A DNA stretch of 64,000 nucleotides from assembly GCF_028858725.1 (NCBI RefSeq), contig NC_084760.1, positions 66,655,867 through 66,719,866 of the forward strand, written 5' to 3'. Below the pieces are notes generated by a model, which searched no databases, had not been told where the DNA came from, and saw nothing but the letters and a program-made list of their open reading frames with translations. Shown piece by piece: positions 39,301 through 54,300 of the stretch (positions are counted from its first letter, which is position 1; each line of letters opens with the position of its first letter). Source of the stretch: Colius striatus (Eukaryota > Chordata > Aves > Coliiformes > Coliidae). Position numbers and translations under genes: made by a program.

Positions 39301-42300
39301 TTTGTATGTTTTAATTTTTTTCTCCATTTTCCCTAATAACTTTTGAATATGTTGTCTAATTTCAGACACATTTATCAGAGATGTAGGAGTCTGAGAGAAA
39401 TAAGTTATTGCCAGTTGTTTTAATTAGACAGCTGGGGAGAACAGGAAGGCACTCTCAGTTGCCCAACAGGAGGAGGCTTTAATATGACATCACGTTATTA
39501 GGCCATCCATGTGAGAGGGAGACATATTCAAACAATTGCTGAAACATTTCAGACGCCAGTGATATAGCACATGGAGGATCCCATCCATCTCTGGCACAGA
39601 TGTACCAAGAGTCTCTTAACAGTTTGTCCCCCATGAGGGGCAAATGGACAAACTTTATTAGTTGCAAGGCAGACAGAGCTATCAATTCTTCTCCTTCTCA
39701 TAATTCCACAATATTTACCTAATGTATGGGGGGAAAAAAAAATAAAAGATCTGATCATATGAGTTTTCAGAGTCTCAAACAAAATATATTTTGCTACCAA
39801 ATAAATCTGGTGTTATCTATATGAGGGAAAGGGGAGGAGATTCAAAGATAAGTATGTCACCAAAAACACGAGCACGTATTTAAGAGAGTAAAAGCTAAAA
39901 TCTCAACGAATCCATTCACTTTTACAAAAGAGGTGTGGTGGGTGGCTGGGCTGCAGTCAGATGGTTAACCTGATGACTGTAACTCAGAATTTTAATAATG
40001 TTCTGTCAAGCAATTGTGGCTAACGTAAGTAGTGTTATTTTAATATTTTTTTCAGATGCTAGTGTGCTGTGCACTACACAGCTGTGTATGAATAAGCTGA
40101 AGGGCCTAAACTTTTTAACTGATTCATGTCATTTAAGATGTGTATTGTTGTAGGCATTATTAAGAGCTCTGATAAAGAAGGATATTTTTGGAAATTGAAC
40201 AAGAAATTAGAAGCAATTTTTTTTGGAACTGAAGGAGATTTTTATCTGGTGGCAGATTGGTTAGCAGTAGTACTTTTGTGTTATTATTTTGTAGAGTTCT
40301 TAAAGGTAAAAGCAAGTTTTAAGGGTTTTTTAGGTTGACTTCATTGGCGCTTTTGGCTTAATGTAAATAACAGTGTTGTTCCACAGAGAGGAATCATTTT
40401 ACATCAAATCCCTGATAAAACCCAGTAAATAAACTTTCCTCAACATATAAACACTAAACAATTGTGTTGTTTACTGATAAATATTTACTGTGAAGCCTTG
40501 GAAGTGTTTAAAAACTGGTCTTTCTAGTTTCTCTTGAGGCAGATACCCTCATAGGATCTCTTTTCAATCCCCATTTTCCTTTGCACACACCTTGTTTAAG
40601 CAGGAAGAGCTTAATTTAAGCCTTAATCTTTTATCAGAAGAAACCTTAGTGTTTCCAAAATACTGCTGCACCTCACCTGCCTCAATTTGACAGGTCAAGG
40701 AAGCAGGTGATGTATGGCACTTCCAGAAGCCTATTGCTTGGAGGTGACTGATGCCAGGTAAACGTACTGTTTCTCCAGCCCATCTCTGTAGAATAACGCT
40801 TCTTACATTTACCACCATTGCACCAGTTTAAGTTGTCTTTGCTCAACAACATAGCGTATAGCTCCAGCACACAGGGGCTTTGGCATCTTTTGACAACTCA
40901 CACTGGGAATTTATACTAATGGCTGAAGGCAGGAAGATCTGGAATTCGAAAAAAGGCTCTTGCTTTTGGTTGAAAGAATTCATTTAATAGTACTTTCCAT
41001 TGCAGAGAATTTAACTTCAGTGAAGTTGTTATCAGTTGACAGTTCATCTCTTTATATTTGGAACATGATGTGCCTGACCTCTCCCAGGCAAAGCTAAGCC
41101 TTACTGGTTTAATGACAAGTTCCTGAGATAGGATCTACCTGCTGCCTTTATTGCTCAAGCAGAAATTGCCTATGGTTAAATATTTGATCATTTGAGATAC
41201 AAGTGTGTTTGGGGGAGGTAATGCAAGAAGCAGTATACTGATAATATACTGACTGAGTTCAAATGGATCTAAAAAGAAGCCATTGCACTAGGAAAGTACT
41301 CACCTGAATTCCATCAGTCTGTTGCTTGGGGCAAATGTAATTGATTTTTAATTATTGTTCCTCAGTTGATTAATTTTAACTAGAAATTAGCAAATGCTAA
41401 CCTGTCCTTAAATGCTGAGGTTTCTTTTTGTAACAAAAAATAGGTATGTTTTTTAGAGAGTGACTAAAAAATGCCACATGTAATTTTTAAGTAATTTCTT
41501 TTAAAATTTGTATTTCAAAATGTTAGGCATAGTCATATCTTCTGTATTCAGCTCAACCACAGGAAAAGGCAATGGATCAGGAAAAAAAAAAAGTAAATGC
41601 ATAAGAACAACTTTAACCTCAGTAGCAATTATTACTATTTTTTAATTGAAAAACCGTGTCCTCCCAATGTTGTTGAAAATGCTACTAAAGCAGCCAATTC
41701 TCAAATGAAATGTAGTGTTTACATATTAAGATACAAATGATATGTAAAGTAGCTCAAGTAAAGAATTTTTAAATTATTATCATATATTGACCTTTCTCCT
41801 TGTTTTCTAGAAATTAAGATAGTAAGGTGGCTCTGGCAGTGGTTTCTGGCCTTTGTGTCTGCTGACATCTGTCACATTCAGATGTTTACCCTCACATTTG
41901 AAGTTCTGTAGAACCTATTTATCCTTTTCACAGCATTTGTAACCTCTAAACTCATAAACTTGTGAAGGAGATGTGGGGTTTAAGCATGTTCCTAAAAATA
42001 AATAGATTGTGCAGCTTTCAAAGGGCACAGGATAAAGTTTACACCTCCATCAAAAAATCACTTGTGAATCCAGAAAGAAGACTCAGAGGACTAGTAGTGT
42101 GTTCTGAAACATAAAGGTATTTTTACAGCCTGACTACTTTTAATTAGTATTTAATTAAATGTAATTTGGACTGGAAATTTGCATTCATATAATTGAGATC
42201 CATTTATTTTTCTTCCTGTAAGTAAAAACTCATCATCACAACATACAGTCTGTGAGTCGAGATTTGCAAATCACTTCTGTGAGCAAGCACTTACCTTCTG

Positions 42301-45300
42301 TGATCAGTGAGGACGCACACAGAGATCAGCCTGACCTTGTGGTCTGCAAGTTAAAGCCCTGTATTTCTAGAGAAGGCAAAGACATAATATGGGAAAAGTC
42401 TATAATGGTGGCTCCTGTAGTGAAGACATTTCTCAAATGGTTAGAAAAAACAATGCTACACTTGCAGTGTGAGTGCTGTAGTGCTTATTTTGCTCTCTTC
42501 AAGTGGGCTGACACAGTTCAGCTCAGGCCTTCTAAGCACGATATCAGTAACCTCTGCTGCAGCGATACTGGAGGACTGTGAACTTTGAATTCCCTTCTCA
42601 GCCTTCAATTAATGTTGGCAAGTAGGAAAAGTAATCTTTTTCCCAAACCCTGAGAGGATGGGGAGCTGCTGCTGGTAGGAGCAGCAGCAGGGGCACAGTG
42701 CAGGCAGCTGGTGCAGGAGGAGCCGTTCTCACGCACTCCCTGCCTCTCTCAGACAAATGTCATCAGCTGGTGGTAGGAGTCGCAGCAGCGGGATCACAGG
42801 GGTGTATCTCACATGATTCACTGGGGTCCTGAGTTTATAAAAATAGTAAAAAGAACAGACATAATTTCCAATAAGAAGTAATCTCTAGGGTGTAATGCCC
42901 TGGAAGGCAAGCCGCCTTTTCTTTTGGAATTTTCCACTTCTCCTCATCGTGACGTCTCTGCATTGCAGACACCAAGCAGTTGTGAGCATTCCCATGGCAT
43001 AGCAGATCTGTGGTTTGCCATGTGCACAGGCCTCATTGTTATAGATTCACTGGGCTTTCATTTTCTTTGTTTTCAATTGCCAGACATGGAAAATAGAAAC
43101 TAGCCTTTACTGAGCGTTATTTCCTGTCTTATTGAAATGAAGAAATCACTGTTGATAGTTCTTGCCTTGCTCTCACCAATATTGATTTCCATTAAAAAAC
43201 TAAGCCTGACAGTGATATCCACCCTCACCCTCCCAATATGTTAGTGCTTTAGGAAAGTTTTGGATTGGTATCCTGTGATGAGTTTGTGTGGAGCTGCTTT
43301 GTTGTTCTTTATTCCCATCTGGGCCAAAACCATGACATATCCATAGACAATGAAGTCTTCTTCCTCTAAAACCTCTCACCAGCAATGTTATTTTCTCTTT
43401 TTTAATCTGTATGTCTCAAGTGTAGTTGAGCACAGTTAGGGTTGTATCTGTGGCTAAGACTTCACATTCACTTAAACAGAGGTAACAATTAGTGTCAATG
43501 ACAGTACAACACCGCTCTCCATCTTGAGACAGCACTCAAAGTCCTCTTCTATGTTTTACTGTTTTGTGCATCACCATCCACAGCAAGGTTCTTCAAATTC
43601 TCATTTAGACACTTGTTCTGCAAATAAGCATGCATTTATTTTGGACTAACTTGAAAAACATCACTGTGGGAAGTTGGGTTAATCACATATTTGTGTTGGG
43701 TCTATGCTTAGAGTTTTCAGAATAAAATAAAGATAGAAATGCTTTATTTTGAGATTTATGGCACAGATGGCATCCAGCATCCACATATAGTATTAGTGAT
43801 CTATTCTAACAGCTGTTTCACATCCTTGGTGCCAGTGGGATTAAAAAGGGCAGTAAATGTGTCTTTGTCAATAAATGAGAAAAAGGTATGAATTAATAGT
43901 CACATAAAATACAGCCACAAAATTAGAAGATGAGAGATCACTTGCTGCAGATGACAGTATTTGCTCTTGTCTTTTCAGCAGCTTAAATACTTGTTTCCAT
44001 TATTCTTCATAAAAGTTTGTTTTCAGCAATTAAAACTTTTGACATTATCAGTCCTTACTGATAATTCAGTGACAGAAGATATTGATCTGTATGACAGGGA
44101 ATTTCAACCTGGTTTTGTACTGATCTGTAATAAAAAGACTGTTGGTGGTACAGATGATATTTATGTTAGTCTGGCCAAGTTTGATTCAGCTGGTTGGTGT
44201 GCTATTGTCACTCTTGGCCTCTACTGCTAATTGTAGCTTGACATGTCTGTTTTCCTTCTAATTTAAGAGTGAAACTTTACCACTTGTCAAAGTGCTCTAA
44301 AGTATTTTATTGATGTTAATTAAAGTTCAATTTATTGTTTCACTGAGAACAAGACCAGAGTGCATAAGTTTTTAAAGAATTCCCTAGATGGATTAACTTA
44401 TTAAAAGAAAAGGAAGTTCTGAGGATTCTCAGCAGTTCTTAGTCTTTGTGCTTCCCTCTCATAAAGTCTTACTTTGTGATCACAAACCAAGCAGATTACA
44501 TTTTAACACTTATAATGATGTGGACTCATTTCTTTAGCAGATCTTAAGATTCGTTGAGATGATTAGAAAGACTGGTTAGCACAATGTAAGAATCTCTCAG
44601 ATGCAACATAATAACTGGCTTTGTGCACTCTTACAATCTACTTTAGTATAAATAGTACTTAAACAACATTCCTCTTTCAAGTACCTTTCAGCATTGTTAA
44701 ATGATTTGCAAAAATGTGGTTTACTTGCCAGAGCAAGGGAATTATGAATGTGCATGTAGTTACCAGTCTCAACTGGCAAAATGATAGTTTACATCTGGAG
44801 GAAATAGCTTCCGGAAACTCAATAGCCTGATCCCGTACTGAAAATGCTTTTATTTTAAAGGGAGGGGAGAAGAAGATCTCCCTTACTCAAGTATGAAGTG
44901 TCACAGTAAGAAAGGGATCAGGCTTTCTTTTTCTAAATGACTGATAAAATTAGCTTCTGTTGTCTGGATGGCAGTGGTTGTCTTCAGTAGTCTGGATAGG
45001 GTGAATTTCAAGTGCTGAGTGTTGTGTTGGGGCAGTGCCCTGGTAGCCATCTGATGCTTTTCCAGGAATCACTGAAGGCCATAGTTCTTCCCAGAGGGCT
45101 CTGGACCACCATGCCTGATATCTTTTGCCTGCATCATCATCTTTAGGTCTTCTTCTGCTTTTACATTGTAGAAAAAACAGCCAGTGGAGCTACACTTTAT
45201 ATCTTCAAGTCAGCTTAACATAACCCTCCTGCCCATTGTCTATGGCTAGGGAGAACCCTATTACAGAAGGCAGTCAAATTATGCAACACTGTTCAGCTTA

Positions 45301-48300
45301 TTGCACAATAATACAGACCTAAGACCTTCACCGAGTTCAGGCTCCATTCTCCAAATGATATTATTGTGTTTGTCTTTTTTTTGGAAGAAGCTTTGTAGCT
45401 CCATGTTACTAGCAAAGGTTTCCTGGCTTTGTTATGTGGACCTTAGAAAAGAAAAAAGTCCGATCAATTAGCACAAGATTTCATGTCATCTACTATTACT
45501 TGTCATTTTTTTAAATAGGATACTGATGGTGTATGTGCATACCTTGAAGTCTTTTGGGGATCTTTCAAGATATAAGATGTTGTTGTTGTTAGTAATAATT
45601 GGTCAACCCTTTTCATTTCAAATAGTTCACAGCTCTCTGGGAACTAGAGTTAATACATGTTTGAGTCACAATTTTGTCTTTTCTGTTCTGGACTCGTTTG
45701 GATGCTATTCCATTCCTGGTATAACTTATAATGTAAGGAAGACTGTACTGTAAGGGTACAGCAGCTGCCACAGATTACAATATTGATGGCCATAGTCTTA
45801 CGAATCCCTCCTGATCCTTACAGACTGCTTCCACTGACTGTGGAAGAGGCATTCCTCACTGAGGAGCTGTGCACTGTTTACACAATACTTAAAATCACAG
45901 GTTACCCAGCATTGGATTCAAGGCTTTTATAGTTTTCTGTGCTCTGCCACAGCAGAATGTTAAACTTAGCCATCAAGTTTATTTTGGACGTAAGTTTTAA
46001 TTGTGTTGTTGAGTTTCTCATTTTGCATTTTCTGGATGTTGTTGTACCATTACAATATTTCTTCTGGAGACATCCATGTTGAAGTGAAACAATTTGACTT
46101 TCAGACTACAGTCAGAGGGAATTTTAGAGTGTTGAAAATAAAAGCCTAGGCACCGTAAACTTTCTTCTATCAAATGTTACGATTTAAATGATTTTAAGTG
46201 CTGTAACATTTCCCGGTTGATCAAGCTGTGGAAGGTCAACGGATCGCTTTACACATCATTTTATACTCTCAGTTCATGTTTTGCATTCCACTAACAGAAT
46301 TTATTTAGTCTTGTTTTCATTTTGAATATATCCATCTTAAAAACTTGAGTGAGATGCTGTATTTGTTAAATTTCACGTCTTTCACTTTATTGAATAAAAC
46401 TAGGTATAAAATCCTTTGATGAATTCTCCCATGCAGTAGAGGACTGTCATTGTCACAACTTTGGAAGTGCTTATCATTTGCTCTGCTGTTCAAGTGGTTA
46501 TATGTGATGGTAAGGTTGCTTATAGTTCCTGAATTGTGAGGCCAACCTCTTTATTTTTGTGCATATGTATGTGTATTAACAGCTAGCACAAGTGGACTCC
46601 AGAGCTGTACATCTTGGTGCTGTTCTCATTCGTGGCCTTACAACTTTGCTCATGGCTAATAGTGCCTGTGGCTTTCCATTCAAAATGGATGATTTGATGC
46701 CTTGGAAAGTGTTTGATGGAAAACTTTTTCAGAAGAAATACCAGCAGTCACACCGAGGTTGCTCTTCTGAAGAGCTTTTGGAAGGCAATGTGAGTAATTG
46801 CAGTCTCTTAGACGGTTCTACATTCTTTGGAAAATATACCTGCCCAGATTTGTTTGTTGTTTTAATATTAATGTTTACACTGGTCTCCTTTCTTTGTATT
46901 TTTCCTCTCAAAAGTAATCATTTAATTACTTTTGGAAATTTTGCCTTTGAAATAGTTTTTACCTGCTGTTTAACATATATCACTTGAGGTTTAAGTAAAC
47001 AAAAAAGAATAAAACTCTAAAAGTGGTTATAGAGGAAGAAGTTTTCAGTTTTGAATGATTTTAATCTCATGCATTCAATATCAGTTGTTGTGTAATTAGT
47101 TTTCATTTCTAATTTTGTGTCTAATTACATACCATCTTGATCTGGAATGATGAATGGAATGCATGTGAGTGGGTGGAATGTAAGCGTTTCAGCATGTAGT
47201 CAAAGGACAATTCTTTCCATATAGAATCAATCATATGATTAGCACTACAGCCTCAGTCCAAAGCCCGTTGGTCCATTGATTTCAGTAGATTTTGGAGCAG
47301 GACAGTGGTTCATGCAATTTGTCATGTAGGATTTCTGCAGAACAACAGAGGGTCTAAGAAATAATTGGGAAAATGTAAAACTATACTGATCTGTGTGAAA
47401 TTGATACTTCATTTTCATTTGTGTAGAATTCAGATTCCTGAGTAACCTTTACAATATTGATCTAAATGTTAAAAGATCTAAACAATTATATTGTCTGAGA
47501 GGTATTTTTAAATGTGTTAGGTAGTATGATTTAGCTAACATTGGAAAACCGTAGTGTGGTCAGGTTTAAGTTCTATTTTAACTTGTCTTAGAAGGAAGAT
47601 CCTTAGATCCCTAGAAGAGAGTTGGAAATTTACTTGATGAACTAAAATAACTAGGTTAGAGTTTTTTAAAGCCTGATACTCTAGTTTAACCAAATCCCAG
47701 ATAAATGGTTCTGACCTGGGGAAAAAATAATCTAGCCCTATAAATTTTTTGAGTAGTTTAAATGTATTTTTCTTTTTTAGATACAATTTTATGGTACATA
47801 TATGGCAGGGATAGCTCCCAGACTAATAAAATAGCTTTCCAGCTTATCAGTTTGAGACAGGAATCTGGTTTTGGGAGAGTTGCCAAGAGATGCCAGTGGA
47901 GCTGGGGACACTGGCAAGGCAGCAAGCATATGTGACTAGTTTTTCATATTATTTTAAGATCAACTTCAATTAAAAAAACCCAGTACTTTATTCCTGGCAG
48001 AGCTTAATGTGCTGCTGGAAGCTGAGATCTTTCAGTTCTTGTTTGTTAACAATCTAACCTTGATCACCGTCAGTCTAATATGATGATAGTGACAGCATTA
48101 TATATATAAAAAAAGTTATTATATGTGGGCTGTTTTGTTCTAGAAAAAAATATAAGTAGTAGGAAAAAGTTACTCTTCCAGGTGTTTAGTGCTTGTCTCC
48201 TAACTCCTAAGATCCCTTCTCTATGATCTGGACAGCTACATTACTTAAGGGAGCTTAGGAGAATTAATGTTGTTTTTATTATGGTGGGCTTAAATGCAAT

Positions 48301-51300
48301 TAATAGCTTTATTAAAATCACAGTAGAAGTACAGTTTTGGTTAAATACTTATGTGTGTACCAGATATTTTTAATATTTTACTTCTCATAGATTGTTGTAC
48401 CAAAAGATGAAAAGGTATAAATTAAAAGCAGTTGATATATTTGTGGGCAAGTTTTGTGCAGCTCAGCTCTTTGTAGCCTAGCAGCTGTTAAAAATAAAAA
48501 GTGGAAAGCTTCTGATAAGAATAAAAAATAGAGCTGTCTTGCTTTTTTAAAAATATGCTAAGCTCATATTATTCTGGTTCTCTGTTTTTCGTAACAGTAA
48601 TCATATTACTTTGTTTATCCACACAGAAAATTGGATATAATAGTCTCATAAAGCAGTGAGGCAATGATATTATCACTTTATTAGCTGTTTTATTGGGCTT
48701 CTGACTAATGAGTATGTTCATGATCATTTTTTTTTAAATTAAAACTAAATTACTCAATGAGGTCAGCATAAGTGATATGTTTTGTCCTTTTCTGATCATG
48801 CCTTTCATCCAGCTTTCATAAACACGTCTGAATTTATTCTCCTAAGAATACAAGGAAAGGTTGTTCCCATTCATGGATGTTCTTCACAGACTCAGTTTAT
48901 GTGAAAAAAAAAAAAAAAATCACAGAATATAAGAGTTTGAAGGGCCCAGGATGTTTTGCCTAAGGCTCTATAAAGAGGATTTTTAACTCAAATAATGTCC
49001 TAGGAATGTTTGTGGGAGGGTTTGAGGGATTCAGATTCTACTTCTAATTTGAGAAATCTCTCTAGTTGCTGCAGTCTTACCACCTGTTGGACTTTTACCT
49101 TAGCTTGTAATCCTTTCTGTCCCTCCTCTGCCTTGGTGGCTACAAAAAGGAAATTGTCATCCTGAAAAAAATCAGTTTGGTTTTATGAAAATCACAGATT
49201 ATGCTATTTCTCTAGAATATTTTGATAATTCTTTGCAATGTGCACTACTGCCCACAAATCAATAAAAGAGAGAAAGATTCTAAGATATGGCGCTTTTTCA
49301 AAGCTCACTGAAATCAGAGAAAGCTTGGGATATATGACATCTTTTTAAACAGCTTCAGCTTGTCCTTTTCACAGTAGAACTTTTTGTCACACCACAATGT
49401 AAACATTTTTTTATTGAATTCCCTCATTTCTCTTTAGGTTTCATTATATTTTATCAGTCAGTAGTTGGGGCTGATGTATTGTGTTGTTTTGTTTCTAATG
49501 TATGAAATGGAGATACTTGATTTTCACTGGTGTGTTTTCCATGAGTTCATCAGACCTCTGGAGGCTTTAACCATGTTTACCTCGGGTATTGCTATCTACA
49601 TTGAAAGGTAATAGAATGGGAATGCGAGCGATTTACAGATGTGAGCAAAAAAAGCCAAACTTCACTGGGAAAGGGGAAAACATTCCTTCTGTACTTCTAC
49701 TTATCCCTCCAAGGATCTACTTTTAATATTAAATGTTTGAACTTTGTTTCCTGAAAAAAATACAAACCAACTTCATGGATGTATGACTGTGTCTAAGACA
49801 AGTCTTCTAGTTGCTGTATATGTGATTGATTTGTGCTGCTCCTGAGGAGACAAAAACAGAAGAGTTATTTATTTTTAACACTATTGTCTGCAGGAGTCTT
49901 TGTATACACCTTTCCAGAATCTGAGGTCTTTAATTTGCAAAGCTTGCATGGTGAAGAAAAGAACAATACAGAGCAGACCAAGAGGGAATGGATTTATCAC
50001 AGGTTGGCATTGTGTTAATTTTCTCAATAAAGTCAGTATATTGGTGAGCTCAGTTATCTTCCAACAGCAGCAGCATTTACACAGGCAGCCCATCAAGTAA
50101 GTTGTAAAGTGTTTCTCCAAGAAACCAAAGGAGAAATCTAAGAAAATATTTCCTGATTTTAGGAATTCATGTGAATTTGATTACCCAGGTTTGGCTAAAA
50201 TAGTATTTCTACCTAGCTACGTAGTGAGATACATGCAATAAATAAAATACCATTTGCCGATAGAAGCATCACTGCTATTTACTCAGTGACTAGGGTTATT
50301 TTTATTGGAGAAATTAGATGACTCAGAGGGTTGGGGTTTTTTCTTACTTTCCCTCAGGGGAGCTATTTTAATGTTGATAGTTGAAGGTCTGAGTGGGGAC
50401 TGAAGAGAGAATACTCCTTGTTGAACTGACTGATATAACTCAAAATACAAGAATGCTTTTGTGTAACCTGGAGAATGGCTTTTTTTGGCCTTACTCTTTT
50501 TTTCACCCCGCACTTTATGGCTTAGTTTACTAAAGACCTTTGGTTTTGCCACCTGATCCGACTGACTTTCAGGATAAAAATCCATCTAAACAGTTTTCAG
50601 CATCATTCACAGGTCAGCCTGATGTTGAAGCTTTCAAAGCTTTGAAATCACGCTGAATTTCAGTGATTATACTGGCATTACTTTTATTACCTGCTTAATG
50701 TCTGAACAATTATAATGTCTGTGAGGATAAAAATTACCCTTTAAAAATTCAAAATTGCAACAGACAGAATGATTTTCTGCTAGTTCAATACTTTATGTGA
50801 CAGCAATGCTTCTGATGGGATACTACACCATAGCAGTGCTGGACATTCAAAACTAAGAGTATCTATTCATGATTTATGATACCAGGCCTTGTTAGCATCT
50901 GCTATTTTGTGAGGGCTGTATTTAACTATTTTAATTATGATTTGTGATTCCAATTTGGACAGAGATTTCTGTTCTGTTTTAATGACTGCAGTCTCCAAAT
51001 TTATGTCATAAAATTTTGATCTGGTTTCTAAGTACACAAATTAACAGCTTGTAATCATGATGTGCATAGATGGAAATGAGGAAAAGAACCATGCTTATTA
51101 GGCTGACTTTAGTTTGGAATAATCATGATTGTGCATAAAACTAAGAAATGTTATTTCCTTTAAAAATAATATGATCTTTCTTTTTCTTCATTTAATTTTT
51201 TATACAATCAGAGTTGCTTAGTAAATACTGTTTTTCAGGAACACAGCAAAGGGGATTTAATCCCAGGTTCCAACAAACACACAGAAATTATTTGGTTGCT

Positions 51301-54300
51301 CCATATCATAACCAGATGAGAGGGTTCATGTGGAGAAATTCTCAACCACAAGGTAAAAAATGTGTATATGTGTGTGTATTTGGAATTGTCTCTGTCAACA
51401 ATATAGCAGCTCTGTGTCTGTGTTACCCTGAGGCCACAGCAGTCAGTAACAAAACAAGTAGCAGTTATATAGTCGTATACTATCATTAACAGAAACTAAC
51501 TCCACAGGGTGAGGTAGAGCATATCATTATAATCTGGAGTCATCTTTTATTCACAATGTTCTGGGAAAGAAAGTTTTCCTGTGGTATTTAAACTTGCCAT
51601 GCTTGTTCTCAGATGAACTGTGTTTATAATTGCAGTAGTTATGAAACAAATTGGCACAGCTGCACAGAAATGTCTTTCTAAAGTCTCTAGCTGCAGATCC
51701 TAGTTCATCCTTCAACAACATACTTAGGCATATGAATAAAGTTAAATGTGTTCTTAAGCGGTTTTCTAGATCAGGGTCTCAGTCTCCAGATCATTGCCTA
51801 AGTAATAGAAATGCAAATTCTGTCTTATCTTAGCATTAATCTTAAGTGATTCGGCAATCTCACTTCTTGAACTTCCAATCTCACTTCCAATGTGGCATCA
51901 CTGTAGATAACACTGTTATCTGACATAATTCAGTTTTATTTATCCATTATTATGGGTTAAAGCATAAACATATAGATTCAAGAGAATAAGCAAAAGGAAG
52001 AGACGTGTCTTAAGAAATGCCAATTATTTTGTTAAGTCTGTAGAGCCCACATTTCGTTTATGTTTCCAGATGAGGTTTTCAAAGACTGATGATGTGATTA
52101 GAGAGGATAGATACTAAGTAAATACTATAAAGTCTTCAGTTTGTTTCAGCTGCCACAGTGGAATGTTTGAGAGTGAGATGCTATCATTTGATTCACAGAT
52201 AAGATTGTTTGATCGTGTATGTAAAATACAAAGCTAAAATATAGAATGTGTGAGCTGACCATGAGCAGAAACAAAACTGGTCATTGTTACTGTGACCATC
52301 TCAAGAAGCCTGCTCTTTGGGGTCACGTCATCTCTGCCCAGCTACAGACTGGATGTGTTCCATGAAGTATGTTCCACGGTAACTGTGTTATAAATGTGTT
52401 TCATTAGCATTATGAAAAACATCTTGGCTTCTTCTACACTAGCCCTATATACTACCCTCAGGATGCTCATAAAGCACAAGCCCATAAGTGCAGTTCAGAT
52501 GCCTCTGTCAAAAGTAAAATAGATGTATTTATTTATTTATGGGGAAAATGTCCTTACAAAGGAGCCCTGCAAGATTTTAGAGCTCCTTTTAGACTGATCT
52601 GCTAAGATGACTCATTTTGAAGAAGTGATTTTTCCTAAGTTTGCTAATATTAAGATAATTCTTTGGATTACTTCATTATGTAGCTGCTGCCTCTACTATA
52701 TGTGTGTGTCTCATCAAAGAGAAAAAAGAACAAAAAGTATCAAGTTTGTGTTCTGTGTTAGGTTACGCGATAAAACGTCTTAGTAATGTTATCCCATCCT
52801 TTGTATACCTTCCTGTGGTGTACTGTTATGGTTCCTGCTGTTGCATAGTATATAGATGTAGGATATTATATAGAAATCATTGGATTAAATGCATTAAAAA
52901 GTAATGGAACAATAACCATGGGACCCATATCTTCTCTGCCAGGAGTGTACGTAATAATTAGGTACCCTTTGCTCCCTCCTATCAGTTGATGCTTAAGAAT
53001 TCCATTACAATGTCTCAACTTCAACAGTGGAGTTGAAAGAGTGGAAAGAGTGCTTCTACCCAGAAAGCATAAACCTAAGAGGCACTGCTATTTCTATGAG
53101 ATGATTGTTTGAGTCCCTACAAGTAGAACAAGAACTGAACTCAGACTTTTCTGATTTTATTATGAGTACTAATCACTGATGTTTTGTAATGAACATCTCA
53201 TCCTCTAGCTGTATTTTGAGAGAATTCAGCTATGGGTTTTTTAGATTTTTAAGGGAGTTGGTGGTGGGGCTTGGTTTGGGGCTTGTTTGTTTGTTTTGAT
53301 TTTATTTACTTAAATTCTCTTCATAAATTTCTTGGCTACGTGTCACATACGGAGAGTGCATCCATGTAACTCAGAGCAGGATGTTTAAGCGTCACAGGAA
53401 GGTAGATTTTCCCATAGTGTTCCTCGTTTGTTCATTTCAAAAACTTCCAGTTTAGCATGCTGACTTCTGTGTCTCATCCTGAATGTCTTTCTATTCTGAT
53501 GCTTGTTAAACAGATTGTAGGGTTCTAATTTAAAGCTAGGGTCAGACTTCTGTTATTGAGGTCTTGCATTGCAGTTCTTTATAATCTATATGCTTTCAGT
53601 TTAGAAGTCTTGCCTAAGCTAGCATAGATGTCTGTGATAAATCATAACTTTACAGGTTCTCTGTGGCTGAAACAGCTCACCACATGCCCTGTAGCCTATT
53701 GGTAGACAAAGCTTGATTAGTTAGCAGTTAAGACCACTAATACGTTGTTTTGAATCACAATTGTTACCACATTCTATAAACAGCTAAAAATAAACTGAGC
53801 AAGAAGAACTATGGAAATCACCAATGAGCATCATGTGTCTTTGTCACTCTCTTTAGCAGTCCAGCTGATAAACACTGAGATTGTCTAGCAAATTACAAAT
53901 TACCACCTAGATCTAAATCAACATAAGAAATATAGAAAAAAAATTTTAAAAGACAAAAGTCTAACTTTATCTATGCATTATCTTGCATACTTTTACAGCT
54001 GTATTTCAATGGTTCTCATACTAGTATTTGAAAGCCTGTCTGAAAAGTGAGATGAAAAGTGAAGATGAGGAAAGATATGAAGGAGTATGGGACTGATTGT
54101 AACAGCTACGTGGTTGAATGGTTGAAATCAAGGAATACCCTAATACATTAGAAGTAGTGAAAGGTATTGGCAAGGATATAGAATTTCTACTGGTGATAAG
54201 GTAAACATCAGAACTCTCTGTGTGATGGGCCCCGCAGGGGTATAAGGATGTAACAAGTAAGAGCTGTCAAAGATATAGAAGTAACAGCTACTGGTCATCT

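Larger units (their letters stand above)
29538..46582 (+). other. FAM120B: FAM120B intron 6 (about 17 kb)
   Basis: This is the largest intron. It holds two small CR1 scraps (30703-30752, 33838-33902), a GC- and CpG-rich patch (36055-36320) and a GC-richer GCAG-rich patch at about 42655-42800. Open frames such as 37087-37515, 42252-42581 and 43961-44230 have no family resemblance. Confidence 0.75.

Noticed and set aside
42252..42581. 109-codon plus-strand open frame in intron 6
   Set aside because: It has no ATG at its start, no known domain and no fit to the phase-0 join between exons 5 and 6 that is already complete.
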